Of a DNA stretch of 64,000 nt, positions 59,451-64,000 are shown piece after piece. The stretch is from Agrobacterium rubi TR3 = NBRC 13261 (GTDB taxonomy: Bacteria; Pseudomonadota; Alphaproteobacteria; Rhizobiales; Rhizobiaceae): NCBI RefSeq assembly GCF_000739935.1, contig NZ_BBJU01000024.1:62001-126000 (forward strand), read 5' to 3'. The notes under the pieces were generated by a model. It did not search any database. It saw nothing but the letters and a program-made list of their open reading frames with translations, and had not been told where the DNA came from. Position 1 is the first letter of the stretch, and each line of letters starts with the position of its first letter. The translations under genes were made by a program, and so were the position numbers.

Positions 59451-59735
59451 CGTATCGCTGACACGGGGTGGCGATAGTGTCAACGACCAGGGCAAAATGC
59501 CAATACCCCAAAAGAAGTCCGATGAACATCCGCTCTGATCGCAAGATTCATGCGAAATATGCGACCTGCTATCCAAGAAACCTTGGCGTCCGGATCATGA
59601 GTACAACCTTGGCGACATTTTTTGCGCATTTAAACCGGACGTTCGGTGCTCAAGCGCTTAGCTTCCTCGGTCCGAAGCGCATTGGGCCGGTCAGTACTCA
59701 CTTGCCTATCCATTTCCAAAGGAGGTTGGCATTGA

Positions 59736-59961
59736 CCCCATGTTCGAGCGCAAGTCTCGATACCGATGCCCCCGGCTCAAGGCAGGCTGCGACAAGCCGC
59801 TCCTTCGATACCGGATCAAAACGACGTCGCCCGTTCCGGCCTATAAGCCTCACACGCAGTTTCTGATCATCTTCCATGATTTGGCGTCCACCTCATTTTA
59901 GGTGGACACCAAATGCCTCAGCTCATTCAACGGAAAAAGGTGCGGGGTATTGCGCGCTTAC
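59736..59961 (-). mobile_element. IS66-family end with tnpA fragment
   Basis: The minus strand starts at an end like GTAAGCGCGCAATACCCCGC (59961-59939). A frame from ATG 59877 reads 'LIGRNGRRRFDPVSKERLVA' and 'CLEPGASVSRLALE', the N-terminus of an IS66-type OrfA, and breaks off at 59736. The element is similar to, but not the same as, the one at 30958-31186. Confidence 0.72.
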
Positions 59962-60331
59962 CCTAAACCGCACCCGCACTTGGCGACTTGCGAGCTGAAA
60001 AATTCGTGAGATTATCTGCCGTTTCCAATGGATTGCCGAATGGCAAGTGCGTCGCGAATTCGGCGAGCAATTCAGGCGGAAAATGAGTTTTTCGTTCGGC
60101 ATTGCATCCAACGCCGAGAGAGCCTTGTGGGATGCCAGTCTGCTGCTTTTCTCCCTTCGTAGATCAGCCTCCAATATGGCTCCGGCTCTACCACTTGGGC
60201 CTGGTCGGCCGAACCGCTTTCACGATACATTTGAGATTGCACCCTCGTCGAGGCAGGGATTCGTTGAAGGATGCGGAAAGAAACCTCATGAATTGAGCTT
60301 TCATTGCTATCACCCGCAATTATGCCGCTAA
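59962..60331. other. region between IS66 end and hipA remnant
   Basis: A 370-bp stretch. Short frames on both strands have no family features; perhaps the lost 5' part of the hipA region. Confidence 0.4.
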
Positions 60332-61083
60332 GATGAAGGCCTGCAGCTCATCTTTGCCCCAGGCTCCTCCCTTGGCGATGCCTGCCCGAAGGCCTCGGTC
60401 ATCGACCAACATGGTCGACTCTCAATCGCGAAATTCCCGAAGGAGACCAACGACTACAGCATGGAGAGCTGGGAAGAGATCGCGCTGCGGCTGGCCGGCC
60501 AGGCAGGTATCGCCACTCCTCGGCACGAGTTGATCGACCTCGCCGGCAAGGCCGTCATGTTGTCGCGACGCTTCGATCGCGAAGGGGCGATCCGCACCCC
60601 GTTCCTGTCGACGATGGCGACGATGGGCGGCGAGCGCGGCAGCTCTCCGGAGATCGTCGATGCCCTTGCTAAACACGGCGCCCAAGGTAAGACGGACGCC
60701 CATGTCCTCTATCGGCGTGTCGTCTTCCATGTGCTGATTTCCAATGTCGACGATCACCTGCGCAATCACGGTTTCCTGTGACTGGGAAAGGCGGACTGGT
60801 CGCTCTCGCCGGCATACGACCTCAAACCCGTTCCGACCGATCTGAAGGCTCGGGAGCTGACGGCGAACATCCATCTCGACGAGGGCACCTGCTCGCTCGA
60901 TCTGCTGGAAGCCGCGTCGGAGTTTTTCGCGCTCTCACGCTGCCGCAGGCCCGCGCGATAATCAAAGAGGTCGCGACCATGACCGCAACCTGGCGCGATA
61001 CCGCCAAGGCGATCGGCGCCCGCTCAGCCAAGATCAATCGCATGGCCAGCGCCTTTATTTTAAAACGAGCGCTTGCGCTATGA
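60332..61083 (+). pseudogene. hipA-like toxin kinase remnant
   Basis: The frame reads as the central and C-terminal parts of HipA: 'VIDQHGRLSIAKFPKETNDY', 'ETNDYSMESWEEIALRLAG', 'VMLSRRFDREG' and 'VVFHVLISNVDDHLRNHGFL', then an in-frame TGA (60779), 'WSLSPAYDLKPVP', a frameshift near 60930, and the tail 'TATWRDTAKAIGARSAKINR'. The N-terminal 100 or so residues and the antitoxin gene hipB are absent, so it is not a working toxin-antitoxin system. Confidence 0.85.
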
Positions 61084-61180
61084 CGAGTACCTTTTTCATA
61101 ACTCGAACCACCACCTGCAAATTGCCTCGCCGGGCAGATTAAGCCAACTCTGATTGGCGTCACACAGGAGTCAGAGATCA

Positions 61181-61615
61181 CTATGGAGCGAAGAAACTCA
61201 ACCCGTGACTGATCGCGCACTTGTAGGCCAAGCTGGTACCTTTTCTCTCGTAGCTTGGCATGTTGAATACGACCATAGTCAGTTCGGCGTCACCGTCCAA
61301 CCGGATTTGGTAGCGAAGAAACTGAAGAATAGGCTTACCGTCACGATCAATCGTAAAGTGCTGATCCGCAAAAGCGAGGGTGCCGTCAGAAGTGATTCTA
61401 TACCCATCTATGCGAATGCCTCCGCGCGTCTTCGTCGGCGGTGTATCGTCGGTCCCCGGAGTACACAAACTTAAATCGACCATAACGTCCACTGGCTTGC
61501 CGGTAGTCAGTGCAAGCGCAATCTCGGGAAAGGTTGCTAGTACATGACTATCATTGGCAGCGTTTGCAGCCGTAGCCAAAAGTATCCCAAACAGGGTCGG
61601 TAGCATAAGTTTCAT
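61181..61615 (-). CDS. virK: VirK, vir-region exported protein
   Basis: Encodes 144 aa with a signal peptide ('LMLPTLFGILLATAANA'). The VirK family pattern is readable: 'LALTTGKPVDVMVDLSLCTP', 'GGIRIDGYRITSDGTLAFAD' and 'PILQFLRYQIRLDGDAELTM', with conserved Cys residues. VirK is vir-induced in known strains; its role is unclear and it is not essential for tumours on common hosts. Confidence 0.88.
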   Translation of the reverse strand: MKLMLPTLFGILLATAANAANDSHVLATFPEIALALTTGKPVDVMVDLSLCTPGTDDTPPTKTRGGIRIDGYRITSDGTLAFADQHFTIDRDGKPILQFLRYQIRLDGDAELTMVVFNMPSYERKGTSLAYKCAISHGLSFFAP

Positions 61616-62515
61616 AGGTGATCCTATTTAGATTGACTAAAAGAAGGTAAGCCATTCCGATACTATGGAATTGCTGTTACGTTGAGCTTTGAGATGAGGA
61701 GTCAGTCGCCTAGCAAGCCCTGCCTTGCAGTCGCCCCGTCTGCTTGATGAGAAGCAATCTCTCAGCGCGGACGATGATTCCACTAGGATGGCGTTTTCGG
61801 CATCTCCATGTTTCTGTTTGGTATGAAGTGTTGAGGGCGGCGGATTCCCCTGAAGCTCCGAGCGCCATGAGGTGATCCACGCGCTCATTCGCACGCGCTC
61901 CGGTGCTTCGAGACATTGCAGTTCACGGACAGCAAAACGCAACCCCGGAGGCGGGCCGCGCCGTTGCACTATCGCCACTTTGAGAATTTTCAGGCCCCGT
62001 ATTCGCCTGTTTATTTCCGCGCATGGACAAGGCTCCGAAACCGTCCTCTTTTCCAAAGGCTGCACTCAGGGAAGATCGGCTCAATTGATATCCCTTTGCA
62101 TTTTTTAGTTCAGTGCAGTCGACGTTGCATCACCGTGTTGCACCAGATCGCAACCAGAGGGGTGGGGCCGGATAGGTAATGCTTTCTAACCTAGGCGTTT
62201 TAGGCCGCAGCGTGAAACCGGAAAAACCGCTGCGTCTACCATCCCTATCACGTCCGGTTGACACGGCCCCTACAGACGAACGTAGGGTCGGACGTTTTCA
62301 GAAGGATTTCAGAAACGCCGGCGAAAGCTTCATTTGAAACAAATGGGGCCGTACATTCGAGACCTGATGTCCCTTCAGAATTTGTGAGGGAAGTGATACG
62401 GGATCAAACAGCATTCGCGTCATGGGGCGGTTCAACTAAAGACGTCCCCAAAAGTCCCGTCAGCGGCAAGACGATGCGATGTGTCAACTTACAACAGCGC
62501 GGTGGATCCAGGAAA
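61616..62515. other. region between virK and virF
   Basis: A 900-bp stretch. The minus-strand frame 61637-62065 (142 codons) and plus-strand frames at 61872 and 62258 (78-89 codons) have no recognisable family. It contains an isolated vir box at 62329. Confidence 0.4.
62329..62340 (+). promoter_or_regulatory. isolated vir box
   Basis: TTCATTTGAAAC, one mismatch to TNCAATTGAAAY, on the plus strand. No clear gene starts just after it; virK starts 700 bp away on the other strand. Confidence 0.55.
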
Positions 62516-63454
62516 TTATCGCGATAGTCCAGAGCGACTTCTGTCACGTGAAGAAGCGTCTAGCTCGGCTCGCGTACGGTTGTAGACCTCATTGATATTT
62601 TTCTCAAAGCTTTCGTTCGTCGTTAGGAGTCCCACTGCATTTGGACCGCCTCTTGCTAACGACGCACTATATCTCTCAATTGTCTCAATTACTGTGTCTA
62701 CAGCTCTGACCTCAGGCCCCGCCGCGTCCCTATATCGTCTAGGATTTGCGTCCATGGTTTTTTGAACCTCGAAATCGGCTATGGCTCGGCCAAACAGGGG
62801 AGACAGTCGCGGACGGCTGCTCCTCTCTTGTTGTATGCGAGCCAGTTGATCCGCATTTAGGTACTTTTCGCCTTGGACCAGCACGTCGACCGCAGGGCAT
62901 TTCTGGCCCATATTCCAGGTCAAAGGGGGTTCTAGCCGCAAAATTTCGATAGAGCGTTCGATAAGTCGCGTCTTGTTTGCTTCACCAAGATCATTCAAGT
63001 GTTTTATGACACTAAGAATTGCGTCGCACTGAGCAGATTCAGGCAAATTGAGTATATTGGTGACAAATCTCGATTTTCCCGCTTCAGACTGGAACTTAAG
63101 AATTGGGCCAACGGCTCGCGTTCTGGCCGTCGGAGAGGGTCGGTTCGTCTCCCACTCAGGTAATTGATTTCCGGGAATGACCGTATCGAACACGGTTTTG
63201 GCGGAGGCGCCAATTCGTTTCATTCGCGCGTGATATTTTCCGACGGGATCACTTGTAACGGCTTCACGACCTGCACGCCCTGTACGTTCCAGGCTTCCAA
63301 GATTTCGTGCCGTTTCTACCGGGTCCTGGGTAGGAATATAAGTTGCCACCTTAGCCAAAAGCTCGGGAGGCATATCCCTATTTGTCGATGTAGAATGGAC
63401 TTCCGTACGGGACGCTTCGGATTCATCACTTAAGCTTCGTTGGCTGGGCTCCAT
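62516..63454 (-). CDS. virF: VirF, exported F-box effector (long form)
   Basis: Encodes 312 aa. An F-box is readable near residues 28-62 ('DMPPELLAKVATYIPTQDPV', 'ETARNLGSLERTGRAG'). VirF is exported and recruits plant SCF ubiquitin ligases to remove VirE2/VIP1 from the T-complex. The C-terminus 'ELDASSRDRSRSGLSR' is a clear Arg-rich export signal. At 312 aa it is longer than the octopine form (about 200 aa) and like that of nopaline plasmids. Confidence 0.93.
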   Translation of the reverse strand: MEPSQRSLSDESEASRTEVHSTSTNRDMPPELLAKVATYIPTQDPVETARNLGSLERTGRAGREAVTSDPVGKYHARMKRIGASAKTVFDTVIPGNQLPEWETNRPSPTARTRAVGPILKFQSEAGKSRFVTNILNLPESAQCDAILSVIKHLNDLGEANKTRLIERSIEILRLEPPLTWNMGQKCPAVDVLVQGEKYLNADQLARIQQERSSRPRLSPLFGRAIADFEVQKTMDANPRRYRDAAGPEVRAVDTVIETIERYSASLARGGPNAVGLLTTNESFEKNINEVYNRTRAELDASSRDRSRSGLSR

Positions 63455-64000
63455 CGTGCATGCTCCTTCTTTCTCTCAATCGGTCGGAACCTACTGTGAT
63501 AAAGAGAGAGCCTCAATTTTTATTGTATTACTTTTGCAATTAACAACCTGTGATTCAATTGACCTGGTGAAAATGCACGATGTTGAAGTAGTCATTTTCC
63601 GAAACCAAAGCTGGAGTAGTGTCTTAGCGCCGTAGATGGTCACCCTCACGTTTAAGCGCCAAGCGATTCCGATTGCCACAGGCGGAATGATATAAGAAAA
63701 TAGCTTATGGTCGATCTTATAGAGTAATATTAATCAGACTATAGCATGATTTTTCTCCTAACGCACATGCTGCAGGCTGACTGATTATAAAGAGAATCTT
63801 TACATTTCGATTCTCGAATAAGATACCGAACCACGTCGAAACGGTCGCATTCCTGGGGGCAGAACAAGATTAGTGCGAAATCGTACGCTCTCATAAGCGA
63901 TTTAGGTTTTCCGGGCGCATTTAAACTACCCCGTTTTCGCGAGGTCAGTCAATTGATGCAGCCTGTGCACGGTGCTGGAGATGGCGATCCGAACCGATGG
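63455..64000. other. virF upstream region to window end
   Basis: A 546-bp AT-rich stretch with no gene that I can support. It contains the virF promoter; the following entry gives possible VirG sites. Confidence 0.45.
63535..63565. promoter_or_regulatory. possible vir boxes before virF
   Basis: TGCAATTAACAA (9 of 12) and the CAATTG core at 63556-63561 (10 of 12 on either strand) lie about 19 bp apart, roughly 80-110 bp before the virF ATG. Confidence 0.42.

Noticed and set aside
61637..62065. 142-codon minus-strand frame between virK and virF
   Set aside because: No signal peptide, domain or coupling, and equally long frames exist on the opposite strand.

Overview
The window is part of a Ti (tumour-inducing) plasmid from an Agrobacterium (Rhizobiaceae). 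It carries the left part of a T-DNA, a T-DNA left border, a short scarred spacer, and an almost complete virulence (vir) regulon. The border, its flank, the vir gene order, the tzs gene and the long virF all resemble the nopaline (pTiC58-like) lineage. The order of the T-DNA genes also follows that lineage, but with extra pieces.

T-DNA (1-22120). From the window start towards the border: a partial plast gene, oncogene 6b, a decayed second ipt tail, ipt, iaaM and iaaH divergently transcribed, gene 5, an agrocinopine synthase (acs), a 5'-truncated mas1' remnant, plast genes e, d and c', the membrane-protein gene c, plast gene b, a second acs, then the left border at 22096-22120. These genes are expressed in the plant: ipt makes cytokinin, iaaM and iaaH make auxin, the 6b/plast proteins alter plant growth, and the acs products make agrocinopine opines. 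Both acs genes appear to begin with a tiny first exon followed by a 62-66 bp spliceosomal-type intron. This is the most interesting observation in the window.

Spacer (22121-25819). It holds a broken operon: glycerophosphodiesterase-like tail, truncated inositol-monophosphatase-like gene, NUDIX hydrolase, truncated sugar isomerase-like gene and a traR cut off after about 110 codons. That set looks like an arc-type operon, in which agrocinopine controls the quorum-sensing activator TraR. An IS66-family remnant cuts traR, and a cupin-gene fragment follows.

vir region (25820-55113, then tzs, virK, virF). On the minus strand lie virE3-E2-E1 with two small coupled upstream ORFs, virD5-D4-D3-D2-D1, virG, virB11-B1 and virA. 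On the plus strand are virC1-C2 and tzs. VirA and VirG sense plant signals and act on vir boxes. VirD1, D2, C1 and C2 excise the T-strand. VirB1-B11 with VirD4 form the type IV secretion channel. VirE2, E3, D5, F and D2 are exported effectors, and VirE1 is the VirE2 chaperone. The right end (56681-64000) is a patchwork: an exported chorismate-lyase-like gene, an IS66 end, a ruined hipA, virK and virF.

No rRNA, tRNA or CRISPR array was seen. All functional calls come from reading sequence motifs and remembered family features; no database search was run.
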